Positions 1 through 8,060 of a stretch of DNA of 64,000 nucleotides are shown piece by piece (the first letter of the stretch is position 1; the number at the start of each line of letters is the position of its first letter). The notes beneath the pieces were generated by a model that saw only the letters and a program-made list of their open reading frames with translations, ran no database searches and was not told the origin of the DNA. Both the position numbers and the translations under genes were made by a program. Location of the stretch: assembly GCA_016718205.1 (NCBI GenBank), contig JADKEB010000033.1, positions 310,001 to 374,000 of the forward strand. The letters are read 5' to 3'. The stretch is from Saprospiraceae bacterium (GTDB lineage: Bacteria; Bacteroidota; Bacteroidia; Chitinophagales; Saprospiraceae).

Positions 1-1203
1 CAGGTAGCCAATGAAAAACTGGATCAATTGCCGGAAGAAAGTCGATTTACAAACGAAGTCGTGACTGCAAATGATATCGCAGACGTCATCAGTAAATGGA
101 CCGGAATTCCAGTATCTAAAATGATGCAAAGTGAAAAAACTAAACTCCTTTCCCTGGAAGATGAGATAGGAAAAAGGTTGATCGGACAGAAAGAAGCAGT
201 GGTGGCTGTTGCAGATGCTGTAAGAAGAAGCCGTGCCGGTCTCCAGGACGAGAGAAAACCTATTGGTTCTTTCATTTTTCTGGGCCCTACCGGTGTAGGA
301 AAGACAGAACTTGCCAAAGCACTGGCAGAAGTGTTGTTTGACGACGAATCTGCTATCACACGTATAGATATGAGCGAATATCAGGAAAAACACTCCGTCT
401 CCAGATTAGTAGGTGCGCCTCCGGGGTATGTGGGTTATGACGAGGGCGGCCAATTGACCGAAGCTGTACGAAGAAGGCCTTATTCTATCATCCTGCTGGA
501 TGAAATTGAAAAAGCACACCCTGATACTTTCAATATCCTGCTGCAGGTGCTCGATGATGGCAGGCTCACGGACAACAAAGGCCGGGTCGCCAACTTCAAA
601 AATACCATCATCATCATGACATCCAACATGGGATCCGAAACCATTCTGGAAAACTTTGAAGATCTGGATGCTTTGGGTGATAAACATAAAGCAGACATCA
701 TCGAAACAACCAAAGTAGAAGTGTTTGACCTGCTCAAAGAAACACTCAGGCCGGAATTTCTCAACAGGATAGATGAAAAAATCATGTTTTTACCTCTATC
801 AAAATCAGAGATCAAACAGATAGCTCAGCTGATGATCAAAAAGCTGACAAAAAATCTTGCAAAGCAGGAGATAGGCATACAGTTTGATGAGTCAGCGATG
901 AATCTTTTGGCTGATTTGGGTTATGAGCCTCAGTTTGGTGCCCGACCTATGGCTAGAGTCATACAAAAAGAAATCATCAATGAATTGGCCAAAAATGTGC
1001 TTTCTGGAAAATTCAGTGCCGGAGATACCATATATATTGGTACAGATGCCAAAGGTTTTGTATTTTCAGAATCACCGATTGACTCCAAAGTTGCCCCTCA
1101 TATCAAAAAAGAAAAAGATCTGGATAAACTCAAAAAAGCCACCAAAGATGTCAACGATCTTGTCAAAGATATCGATGATGAGGAAGATGAAGACCAGAAA
1201 TAG
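1..1203 (+). CDS. clpB: ATP-dependent disaggregase ClpB, C-terminal part (5' cut by window edge)
   Basis: The reading frame is open from base 1, so the gene begins before the window; about 400 residues are seen of a family usually near 860. The visible part holds the linker before the second ATPase domain (WTGIPVSK), the second AAA+ domain with Walker A GPTGVGKT and Walker B LLDEIEKAHPD, the pore-loop segment GYVGYDEGG, sensor region and the small D2 domain with FGARPMARVIQ. The tail is a charged, acidic extension (DDEEDEDQK). ClpB is a cytosolic hexamer that pulls apart protein aggregates with DnaK/DnaJ/GrpE; that role comes from the family. ClpB is preferred over ClpA/ClpC because of the linker and D2 sequence. 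No terminator is obvious downstream. Confidence 0.95.
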   Translation, partial: QVANEKLDQLPEESRFTNEVVTANDIADVISKWTGIPVSKMMQSEKTKLLSLEDEIGKRLIGQKEAVVAVADAVRRSRAGLQDERKPIGSFIFLGPTGVGKTELAKALAEVLFDDESAITRIDMSEYQEKHSVSRLVGAPPGYVGYDEGGQLTEAVRRRPYSIILLDEIEKAHPDTFNILLQVLDDGRLTDNKGRVANFKNTIIIMTSNMGSETILENFEDLDALGDKHKADIIETTKVEVFDLLKETLRPEFLNRIDEKIMFLPLSKSEIKQIAQLMIKKLTKNLAKQEIGIQFDESAMNLLADLGYEPQFGARPMARVIQKEIINELAKNVLSGKFSAGDTIYIGTDAKGFVFSESPIDSKVAPHIKKEKDLDKLKKATKDVNDLVKDIDDEEDEDQK

Positions 1204-1679
1204 TATTTGGAGAGTGAAACAAAAAAGGCCGGGATAAAGACCTTACCTTTTGAAAATTGGGTGGCAGCACATGTATCATGATTTGTCGTATCGCAACCAA
1301 TGGCTCTATAATTTTGATAGCTTTGGGTGCACCTTCATTTGGATTTTTGAATTCATTGTATTTCATTTTTACTATTTGATTTTTTTCATCATACTGTATT
1401 TTTTACTACTTACGCCTACTATTCATACATAGCAACAGAGATATTCTTCTATGACTTAAAACTTAACTAAAAGTTGTTTTCAGTCCAAATCTAAGTGTTA
1501 AAAACTCTCAGTTTGGTGTTGCTATGAATCTAATTTTTGCCTTGAACAATGGAATATATATAGACACTCTACTTATCATATATAGACTCTAACAAAGCCA
1601 CTTTTTATCTTGACAAACCACTATTTATATCCCCATTGTGCAAATCATAATAATTATTGTTTAAGCCCAAAATTTCGAT
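1204..1679. other. Intergenic, non-coding, with a short inverted repeat
   Basis: I see no credible gene here. A perfect 10-bp inverted repeat (CATAGCAACA at 1428-1437 and its complement at 1517-1526) bounds an AT-rich stretch of about 100 bp. This resembles a tiny MITE or a long hairpin, but no target duplication is evident. Confidence 0.4.
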
Positions 1680-2333
1680 TAATCCACGCCTACAAAACTG
1701 GTGCCATGGCCAACGGCATCGCCTCAGCAGATTTGGTCATCGCCATCAGCAAGGCGTGTTTATTGGGTTCATTTGGATCGGCTGGATTGGTGCCTTCCCA
1801 CATTCAGGTAGCTTGGATAAAATTCAAAGTGCGCTACCTTCTCAGACCTATGCCGTAAATTTGATTCATTCACCTGTAGAAGAAGCCTTGGAATCGGGCG
1901 CTGTGGCGAAAAATTGGAAAAGAAGGTGTCCAGAAAGCCAGTAGAAGAATTTTGGTAGGCCTGTATCAGTTTTTTTGAATCGCGCGACCCTGAGCAAATA
2001 GAACGTGCAAAAGGCAACCCACACTGCAAAATGGTTTTGATTTTTCGTTGGTATTTGGGTTTGTCGTCCAACTGGGCAAACACGGGAACACTCGACCGTA
2101 CATTAGATTATCAAATCTGGTGCGGCCCAGCCATGGGGGCTTTCAATGATTGGGTGCGAAGCACGCCATTAGAAAATTATCAAAATCGTCAAGCTGCGGA
2201 TGTAGCGGAGCGCATTATGCACGGGGCAGCTTTCTTGTATTGAGTTCAAGCCTTGAAAATGCAGGGTGTGGAATTTGATTTTGGGCTTGAATCTTTAAAT
2301 GTGACGCATTTCCAGGCTATGACATTTTCTTGA
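1680..2333 (+). pseudogene. pfaD-family relic (polyunsaturated fatty acid / polyketide synthase enoyl reductase)
   Basis: Three pieces in three frames match the PfaD family in order. About 1685-1800 (frame 2) reads like the N-terminal FMN-barrel start (GAMANGIASADLVIAISKA). About 1800-1918 (frame 1) gives LDKIQSALPSQTYAVNLIHSP. About 1929-2331 (frame 3) gives the C-terminal block (KPVEEFW, then FESRDPEQIERA, FRWYLGLSSNWAN, DYQIWCGPAMGAFNDWVR). The frame-3 part has stops at 1953 and 2241; the second fits an Arg codon CGA changed to TGA. Most of the catalytic barrel between the second and third pieces is deleted. PfaD proteins (about 540 residues) are stand-alone FMN enoyl reductases of PUFA and polyketide synthases. 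No other PUFA/PKS gene is in view, so this looks like the last trace of a lost cluster. Confidence 0.75.
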
Positions 2334-2516
2334 TTTTAGATGTTTGGTTAAAAAGATTTATTGAGGTTAAAAATAAAGGTTATTCAGTTGATAATCTGTG
2401 ATAAGATAGAGACTATTTTTATTGGGCTTCCAATACCATGGCTTCGGCTCGGGCCAGCCCATGGTTAGGCAGCATCGACAAACAAGATTTAAGGCGGATA
2501 ATAACCATTGGGTCTT
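2334..2516. other. Spacer after the pfaD relic, no convincing gene
   Basis: A plus-strand stretch at 2411-2524 stays open and has coding-like composition (reading ...YWASNTMASARASPWL...), ending just inside the 3' end of the convergent cellulase gene. I do not recognise it. It may be a further relic of the same lost cluster. Confidence 0.3.
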
Positions 2517-4937
2517 TTAATTGACCTTAATGATTTTAACTGTAATTGATTTTTTAGGTTCAATGATTTTCATTAAGTAAACACCATCAGGAATAATGCT
2601 TAAATCAATACTTTTGTTCGATCCTGTTAATGAAGTATTAATAACTGCCCTTCCGTTCAGATCATAAATAATAATTTTAAGATGCTTGTTTAATGCAGAA
2701 GAGATGGATGAGATATTGATTGTATTCTGAGTCGGGTTGGGAAATACTTTATACCCATTTGCTGCAAGCACATCTGTTATACCGGTAATAATGTCATTAT
2801 TTCGGATATATGTCCAATTGAAATATTCCCACCCTTGTGCTGTTGTTCTGTTACAGGGCATTCCGGTTGTTGCACCGTTATCGGAAGAAACATAGAGGTT
2901 ATTATATCCTTTTAGTGACAGTGCCCCGCATAAATCTGACATGGTAAATTTTTCATTTGTTCCTATTACTGATGCATTGCAATAAAGCAGATTATTGGTG
3001 CCTTTTACACTTATATATTTACCATTACTTCCTTTCAATGCCACCAGCCCGTTGCCAGCATCAACTACAGAAAATTCTTCAGTATAACCCTGGGTTGCTC
3101 CTGTACAGGTAATCAGGTTATCAGCTCCTGAAAGATTCACATACTTACTATTATTTCCTTTCAGGCTAATCACCTTTTGCGATGGAGCAACAGGTACTAC
3201 AGCCGGTATTGTGGAATTTTGAAAAACAAAATTGATTGAATTAACATTAAATTCCCCTGAAGTATTAACCATTCTGATTTCTTGCAAACCGGCTGTCTGG
3301 AATCCTCCTGTAACACTAACCGTTGTCCAGGTGCTCCAACTTCCGGTGGCGGGTACCATTGAAGTTGCCAATATTTCTGTTCCATCTGCATTTTGTATTT
3401 GCACCGTTCCGCTCGCAGCATTTCCTTTAGCGACCCTGAATTCAATAGTATAGGTACCGGCAGTAGCTACATTTACAGTATATTTCAACCATTCGCCCCT
3501 GTTAAACCATCCAACAGTATAGCCATTCGATAAGTGGTCTGAAGTGGCCTCAATATCTACTCCATTATTGCGATACACCCAGCCATTATTCCAGGCAGTA
3601 TAATTACCTGTTGTCAGCCGCACATCTTCCCAGGCCTGATCTGAATAAGCATATCCATTCATTCCTTTATCGTAGTTTGGTGTAAACAATTTCCCAGGTA
3701 TAGGATTGTTTGAGAATGCTTCAGTATTTCTATTACCTGGTTGTGTAAAAATGGATCGCAGTACTTCTGATTGTACTGTACAATTAGCCAGTTTTACATT
3801 CTCTGCTAATTGCATTAGTGTATTAAAGGCGGTAGTAGGATTAAGAGTTGGATTTGTACCTCCTAAATAATTCAGAAGATCTGTATAGCCTGCAGGAAAT
3901 TTAGCATCTGCAAAATCATTTATACTTTGAAATTTTTTCATAGGCCACCACGAGAAACCAATACTATTAGCACTAAACGTCTCAACAATTTTTGTAAAAT
4001 GATCGTTGCTGTTTTCTCCATGTTCCCCGCACCATATGGGCCTGTTATGAGTGGTGCGAAAGTCTGTTATCCATTTTATATCCTCTGATGTTGCATTTGA
4101 CCAATACTTATGGAAAACATAAACCATATTCGCATCCCAGGCAGGTGTAAGACCTGTATAATCATTAGCATACCAGTTTCCTTCGATAAATAATATGTGA
4201 TTATCACCATTACCCCTGATAACATTGGTTAGTCGTTGGTAGATATCTCGTAAAGCTATCCCTCCAGGTAAATTCCAGGCAGGCTCGTTGATTAAATCAT
4301 AACCGGCAACCCAGGGCTCTGCCTTATATCTTTCTGATAATTTTTTCCAAAGTTCAACCGTCTTGGTTTTATTTGCATCACTTTCCCATAAAGAAGGCTT
4401 AGTATTATCATAATCACTGATGTCATTGTTACTTTGCCCGCCCGGAGCGGCATGTAAATCAATGATGGCATATACTCCGGCAGCAGTGCACCAGGAAATA
4501 ACGCTATCCAAAATAGTAAACCCCTGGTTATTCCAGACATCGGGGGTACCGGCATTTACAAAATACTCGTAGTGAAGCGGCAATCGTACTGCATTAAATC
4601 CCCAATTTTTTACCTGAATGATGTCAGACTGTGTAACATGATTAGCAAGCCAAGCATTATAAAAAGTAGCGGTATTTGTGCTGCCAATCAATGTGGTTAA
4701 TTTCTGTTTCCATTTATGTTGAGCAGTCGCCTGGTTAGTAGAATTCATCATGTAACCTTCCATAACCATCCAATTTCCAAAATTGATTGCATTTAAAAGA
4801 ACCTCCTGGTTATTGGAAGTATTAATGATTTTCTTACCGCTCACCGTCAGAAGCTGTGCCTTTACATTTGTTTGTAGCAAGACAAATAGTACTGTTAGGA
4901 ATAGACCTATATTAGTTTTGGCCGCTTTTATCATCAT
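2517..4937 (-). CDS. Secreted GH5 cellulase-like glycosidase with CBM6, beta-trefoil-like module and T9SS tail
   Basis: An 806-residue secreted enzyme. It has a signal peptide (about 1-27, ending NVKA-Q) and a glycoside hydrolase family 5 domain (about 30-370). The acid/base Glu is in LINEP (E218) and the probable nucleophile in WCGEHGE (E305). A CBM6-type carbohydrate-binding module follows (about 400-575). Next come three repeats of the type SLKG-N-YV/IS... (about 590-715) that look like a fascin/ricin-type beta-trefoil. The last 80 residues form a type A Por secretion tail (VFPNPTQNTINI ... GVYLMKI), which directs export by the type IX system and cell-surface anchoring or release. The family cleaves beta-1,4-glucans or related polymers; the exact substrate is not readable. 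A single gene, convergent with the upstream relic. Confidence 0.9.
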   Translation of the reverse strand: MMIKAAKTNIGLFLTVLFVLLQTNVKAQLLTVSGKKIINTSNNQEVLLNAINFGNWMVMEGYMMNSTNQATAQHKWKQKLTTLIGSTNTATFYNAWLANHVTQSDIIQVKNWGFNAVRLPLHYEYFVNAGTPDVWNNQGFTILDSVISWCTAAGVYAIIDLHAAPGGQSNNDISDYDNTKPSLWESDANKTKTVELWKKLSERYKAEPWVAGYDLINEPAWNLPGGIALRDIYQRLTNVIRGNGDNHILFIEGNWYANDYTGLTPAWDANMVYVFHKYWSNATSEDIKWITDFRTTHNRPIWCGEHGENSNDHFTKIVETFSANSIGFSWWPMKKFQSINDFADAKFPAGYTDLLNYLGGTNPTLNPTTAFNTLMQLAENVKLANCTVQSEVLRSIFTQPGNRNTEAFSNNPIPGKLFTPNYDKGMNGYAYSDQAWEDVRLTTGNYTAWNNGWVYRNNGVDIEATSDHLSNGYTVGWFNRGEWLKYTVNVATAGTYTIEFRVAKGNAASGTVQIQNADGTEILATSMVPATGSWSTWTTVSVTGGFQTAGLQEIRMVNTSGEFNVNSINFVFQNSTIPAVVPVAPSQKVISLKGNNSKYVNLSGADNLITCTGATQGYTEEFSVVDAGNGLVALKGSNGKYISVKGTNNLLYCNASVIGTNEKFTMSDLCGALSLKGYNNLYVSSDNGATTGMPCNRTTAQGWEYFNWTYIRNNDIITGITDVLAANGYKVFPNPTQNTINISSISSALNKHLKIIIYDLNGRAVINTSLTGSNKSIDLSIIPDGVYLMKIIEPKKSITVKIIKVN

Positions 4938-5348
4938 CTTATTTTTAATACTCTAAAATAAAATATCGGATTTCAACTTTGCGTTTCGTCCTGAAATTGG
5001 CTTCAATCGGGTCAGGCAGGGGAATTTCACCCCAACTTTCCCACAGAACCGAATAAACCATAGTAACTGCAAAAAGGGTTTTGAAGTTCCGCCCTAAAAT
5101 GATTTGCGATCATTTTTTAACGGCTCTCATGCTCCTATCCCATTACAAGATACTCATCACTACTACGATTTGGTCTGCCACCATAGCTTCATACGACATT
5201 TGTATGTCAGCTACTTTTGAAAGTTAACTGAACAGCAATGACTTCTCTTGTTCCGCATATTACCCTTTGTGATATTCCTGCCTACTTTACTCCGGATGCC
5301 GTGTAATCAGTAATCAAGACGCCCATTACACTTTCTCACAACCTAACC
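4938..5348. other. Intergenic region holding an intron-end-like repeat
   Basis: No gene is seen. The stretch carries one copy of a two-part repeat (5005-5051 and 5094-5134) also found at 11089-11383, annotated separately. The rest, up to the IS91 fragment, is not recognisable. Confidence 0.5.
5005..5134 (-). repeat. Repeat copy A: group II intron 3'-end-like fragment
   Basis: On the minus strand this reads GAGAGCCGT, a hairpin (AAAATGAT-cgcaa-ATCATTTT), a spacer, then CGGTTCTGTGGG, GGTGAAATTCCCC and CCTGACCCGAT. AGCCGT...CGGTTC followed by an ACCCGAY-type end is how domains V and VI of many bacterial group II introns look. The same two blocks occur in copy B at 11089-11383 with a longer insert (about 208 bases against 42 here). 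The domain V loop appears replaced or inserted in both copies, so neither is likely to splice. Confidence 0.5.
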
Positions 5349-5618
5349 GTGGATCCAGGATCTGAGTTTTCATCTCACATCCACTGTATCGTCTCTGGTA
5401 GCGGGGTCGACAAGGATGGCAAATGGGTAGAAGGCAAGAGAGGTAATGGTAAATTTTTATTCCCACAAAGGGTGATGGAACTCATCTATAAGGTATATTT
5501 TTTGAAAAGATTGAGAGCCATGCTCTGTGATGGCGAGCTAAGGATATCAGAAGATTTTGAGGCTAAAGTGATCGATGATGCTAGCGGTTCGTTGTTCTTT
5601 GTTTTCAGTCATTTATAA
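5349..5618 (+). pseudogene. IS91-family (Y2) transposase fragment
   Basis: About 85 residues match the middle of IS91-type rolling-circle transposases: the HxH metal-binding strand (SSHIHCIV), the following GxxxDGKW segment, then GNGKFLFPQRVM and YFLKRLRAML. The zinc-finger N-terminus, the catalytic tyrosines and most of the C-terminus are missing. The upstream 100 bases do not continue the family, so this is an internal fragment left by deletion. It lies at the left edge of the accessory region. IS91 elements move by one-ended rolling-circle transfer and often carry neighbouring genes. Confidence 0.7.
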
Positions 5619-6369
5619 ACGTGAAGATAAGTTTTTGAATTTCTTTTCGTTGTTCGTCATTCGCATTGTCGTCCATTTCATTATGGGTCGTATTTGCTAA
5701 TTTTACTATTTTTATTCTATACTTTTTAATTTCTTTTTCTGTTGGCAAAACTCCTTCGTCTGCTGGTTGGTCACTTGAACGTAAAGAATATACTTTGACT
5801 TTTTTTATTTTAGGTAATGCCATTCTTCTGTTGTCCAACGTTATTATTTTTTCTACTATGTTTGGGTATTTCTGTGGAAAAAGAGCAGTCATATCTCCAC
5901 CATTTGAATGTCCAATCAGCGTAATGTGATTATAGTCCAAATCTGGATTTGTCTTTTGAAGTTCGTTGATGACAAATAAAATATTGTCTGCACCACGTTC
6001 CCAAAATGGTCGTCTAACGATTTTTGGATTTCCTGTCAAAGGCAACAAACTGTCAGTTGCAAGTTCGTGTTGAATACTTACAACAAAATAGCCTTTTGAA
6101 GCTAAGAACTCTGTGAAATATGAGTATGCCAAATAGTCTCCACCTTTGTTTTGTCCATAGCCGTGACTGAAAATGATAATTTTTTGTTTTCCAGAAACTT
6201 TTGAGGTTGGTTTATAAATTGCAATTGGAATTTCTCTCTGTCTGCTTTGGTCGTATAATTTCAAAGTGTCCAAACTAAATGCAATTACAGATTTGTCTTC
6301 AACAGATTTTCCAAACGTTGAGTAACTTGTCAAAAGTTCTAAAATGAAAATGCAAAGTATTTTAATCAT
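5605..6369 (-). CDS. Exported alpha/beta hydrolase
   Basis: 254 residues. An N-terminal hydrophobic segment (1-20) looks like a signal peptide. The alpha/beta-hydrolase core follows, with the oxyanion strand IIIFSHGYG, the nucleophile elbow GHSNGGD (Ser in GxSxGG) and a C-terminal histidine in the segment ANTTHNEMDD. A likely acid Asp lies in LRSSDQPADEG. Members hydrolyse esters or related bonds; the substrate cannot be inferred. The gene lies alone on the minus strand inside a region of cassette-like genes and mobile-element scraps. Its 3' end overlaps the tail of the IS91 fragment, consistent with insertion next to it. Confidence 0.8.
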   Translation of the reverse strand: MIKILCIFILELLTSYSTFGKSVEDKSVIAFSLDTLKLYDQSRQREIPIAIYKPTSKVSGKQKIIIFSHGYGQNKGGDYLAYSYFTEFLASKGYFVVSIQHELATDSLLPLTGNPKIVRRPFWERGADNILFVINELQKTNPDLDYNHITLIGHSNGGDMTALFPQKYPNIVEKIITLDNRRMALPKIKKVKVYSLRSSDQPADEGVLPTEKEIKKYRIKIVKLANTTHNEMDDNANDEQRKEIQKLIFTFIND

Positions 6370-6406
6370 TTGATTTCTCTTTTAGTGTGCTGTTTTTCGT
6401 TTTTCA

Positions 6407-6631
6407 TTATTTTTTATTGAATGCTGGTAAAATACACTTTTTAATTAATTCATCACTTGGTGATTGTGAATTATAGTTACCACCCGTAATTACTATTACC
6501 ATATTTTGCTCTTTCAAAAGATAGATTTTTTGTCCGCCATTTCCTTGTGGTCCAAATGTGTAATATCTAGTTCCATCAACTTCTAAATACTTATTCCACC
6601 ACAAGTAACCATAATCAACACCTTGAACAAT
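6407..6631 (-). pseudogene. Serine hydrolase (class C beta-lactamase fold), C-terminal fragment
   Basis: The minus-strand frame reads GVDYGYLWWNKY, then YTFGPQGNGGQKIYLL, VIVITGGNYN and PSDELI, ending ILPAFNKK. This is the classic C-terminus of Bacteroidota beta-lactamase-fold serine hydrolases, where GNGGQ takes the place of the KTG box. The SxxK and YxN motifs and about 300 residues are missing. The 5' side runs straight into a group II intron maturase fragment (6658-6807). Beyond that lies an orphan signal-peptide piece (6818-6940). No functional enzyme is encoded. Confidence 0.75.
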
Positions 6632-6657
6632 GGAATGCTTGATGCAAGAATGGATGT

Positions 6658-6807
6658 TTAAATTCTTTGAGTTTTGTCAGTAAATAATTTTCGAACTTCA
6701 TCCAAATCTCTATCTTTCAATCCATCAACACCTGCACTTCCTTTATTGACCATTACTTGTCGCAATGCTCGTTCGAGATTTCTAGGATGCAATACTTGTT
6801 CAATCAT
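6658..6807 (-). pseudogene. Group II intron maturase, N-terminal fragment
   Basis: A 49-codon frame from ATG at 6807 to TAA at 6658 reads MIEQVLHPRNLERALRQV, then NKGSAGVDGLKDRDL. This is the well-conserved start of group II intron reverse transcriptase/maturases (LxxALxxVxxNKGSAGVDG). All RT catalytic blocks are missing. The fragment is too short for standard ORF cut-offs. Its position between two pieces of a broken exported hydrolase suggests an intron that inserted there and was then mostly deleted. Confidence 0.75.
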
Positions 6808-6817
6808 TTTGATTGCT

Positions 6818-6940
6818 CTAATCTTGTTTTATAAAAAGCAAATCTTCTTTTAACTGAGATTGGGAAAATTGCAACTGTGCAAATGCAGAAAATGAAATAG
6901 ACAATAAGCAATACATCGAAATAATAATTTGTTTTTTCAT
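6818..6940 (-). pseudogene. Orphan signal peptide plus start of an exported protein
   Basis: ATG at 6940 begins MKKQIIISMYCLLSISFSAFA, a textbook signal peptide, followed by about 19 residues (SQSQLKEDLLFIKQD) and a stop. LKEDLLFIKQD resembles the mature N-terminus of Bacteroidota S41-type peptidases or exported serine hydrolases, which usually continue LEKxHPNLY. The frame ends 10 bases before the maturase fragment starts. It may be the 5' part of the serine hydrolase whose 3' part lies at 6407-6631, or of another lost gene. Confidence 0.5.
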
Positions 6941-6947
6941 GCCTTTG

Positions 6948-7523
6948 TTAGTTGAGTTTAAAAAAATCTTCCAATATTTTGAATTTAATTTTAGTTCTGT
7001 CAACCGGGCTAGTATAACCGTATTCCTCAAACGTTGCTCCCCAAACAGTCTTGGGTTGAAAGAGTATTTTTTCAACAATTAGTGATGAGGCAGGGTATGG
7101 AATTTCCTTTACCGCATCTTTATAGGAAAACCATTTGTAGGTTGAATCTGCTAAACCAATATGATTAGAATACTTTGTAAATTTTATGACAAAATATGGT
7201 CGAATGTAAGTACTATACGCTTTCGGATATATATATGTAAATAATCCACCCATTCTCAAGCTGTTGTATTCAATGCCCATATCTTTTGCTGTTGAGTCAA
7301 TATATGACTTGTATGAAATTGGGCCATCTATTGTACCCATACTTGGCACTTCGTAGGCTTTTCTGTTAGTGTCATAATAAAGTAATACTTGTTTTTGGTC
7401 ATTTACTACCAAAACTTTTGGAAAGACAGTACTTATACTATCTGCTTTTGTCTGGGCAACCAATTTGATTTGGACTGATAAGACTAGCATAGTTGCTAAA
7501 ATTGATGTTATTAATATTTTCAT
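6948..7523 (-). CDS. Periplasmic protein with divergent Nudix-like fold
   Basis: I chose ATG at 7523 because it gives a clean signal peptide (MKILITSILATMLVLSV...VAQ); an in-frame ATG at 7547 adds eight residues. The mature part (about 165 residues) reads KVLVVNDQKQVLLYYDTN, then AYEVPSMGTIDGPISYKSY and a late TVWGATFEEYGYTSPVD. The layout suggests a Nudix-type sandwich (strand, substrate loop, acidic helix), but no clean GX5EX7REUXEEXGU box is visible, so hydrolase activity is doubtful. It lies as a single gene downstream of an attC-like hairpin (7554-7623), like a cassette gene. Confidence 0.55.
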   Translation of the reverse strand: MKILITSILATMLVLSVQIKLVAQTKADSISTVFPKVLVVNDQKQVLLYYDTNRKAYEVPSMGTIDGPISYKSYIDSTAKDMGIEYNSLRMGGLFTYIYPKAYSTYIRPYFVIKFTKYSNHIGLADSTYKWFSYKDAVKEIPYPASSLIVEKILFQPKTVWGATFEEYGYTSPVDRTKIKFKILEDFFKLN

Positions 7524-7553
7524 AATGTAAAATTTTATTGTTTGCATTGAAAT

Positions 7554-7623
7554 GGCAGGTAACGGTCAAGTACATGTGATCGGACGACTGAAAGGAATCT
7601 GTCGTATGTACATTGTGTGTGCC
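7554..7623 (-). repeat. attC-like recombination site 1
   Basis: An imperfect inverted repeat. Read on the minus strand (the direction of the neighbouring genes) it runs ...CACAATGTACAT..., a central region, then ...ATGTACTTGACCGTTACC. Paired arms are GTACAT 7570-7575 with ATGTAC 7606-7611, GACGAC with GTCGT, and outer GGCA with TGCC. The end motif CGTTA and the spacer lengths match the sites at 9211 and 15073. Integron attC sites have this shape (R''-L''...L'-R' with unpaired bases). The R'' core is degenerate here (CACACAAT rather than TAACAAT), so this is the weakest of the three. Confidence 0.45.
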
Positions 7624-7712
7624 TTGAATGGCAAATGTACAACTTTGAATTAAGTTGTACAAACTGCTTAAAGGAGCAGTTTATCTTGAGAGTGAAAGTC
7701 TCTCATACGCTG

Positions 7713-8060
7713 GTGTGACGCCCAGAAGTATTAGCAAGCTGTCCGCTGCGGCGGAGTTTAGACCGATCTATGCACTGAAGTAAGCAGGACGAAGACTGCA
7801 ACGACTTAAGAAACGTGGGGATCAGGGATCAATCACTTTTGGACATGTACTTTAAACTGAACCCATCAGTTTGTGAACGAGTGGTAGTTTTTTAATTAAA
7901 ACTATTGATCAGACTTGATGTCTGATCAAAACGAGAGAACCGCAATATCAATTGCGGCTAAGGGAAGTATTTGCGTACGTACGGTGGTGTAAGACTGTGT
8001 GCGCCGTGGCGAAGGTGCTCGCTCCCCAACAGCTTCGGCTATAGGGGCCGTCTACTCGAT
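7713..8060 (+). mobile_element. ORF-less group II intron-like structured RNA element
   Basis: The stretch starts GTGTGACGCCCAGAAGTATT and ends in a hairpin followed by CCGTCTACTCGAT, like the 5' GUGYG and the 3' domain VI ends of bacterial group II introns. It contains GCGTACGTACGGTGGTG, like the 3' strand of domain V. It is packed with perfect stems: TTGATCAGAC/GTCTGATCAA (7905-7929) and CCGCAAT/ATTGCGG (7940-7957). Two further perfect hairpins lie just 5' (7636-7661 and 7661-7682). No maturase is encoded and the 5' strand of domain V is not clear, so it is either a degenerate intron or another ornate RNA. It abuts the 3' end of the DinB-like gene and lies opposite to the genes. Confidence 0.45.
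7742..7755. repeat. TCCGCYGCGGCGGA palindrome, copy 1
   Basis: A near-perfect 14-bp GC-rich palindrome in AT-rich surroundings, within the intron-like element. Related copies are at 11268-11281 (perfect) and 11150-11164 (15 bases, TCCG...CGGA). Confidence 0.5.

Noticed and set aside
2411..2524. Short coding-like plus-strand stretch after the pfaD relic
   Set aside because: No start codon context, overlaps the 3' end of the convergent cellulase gene, and I could not place it in a family; kept only as a note.
7438..7662. Minus-strand ORF overlapping the attC-like site and the Nudix-like gene
   Set aside because: Out of frame with the signal-peptide-bearing gene and spans a palindrome; no coding signal.
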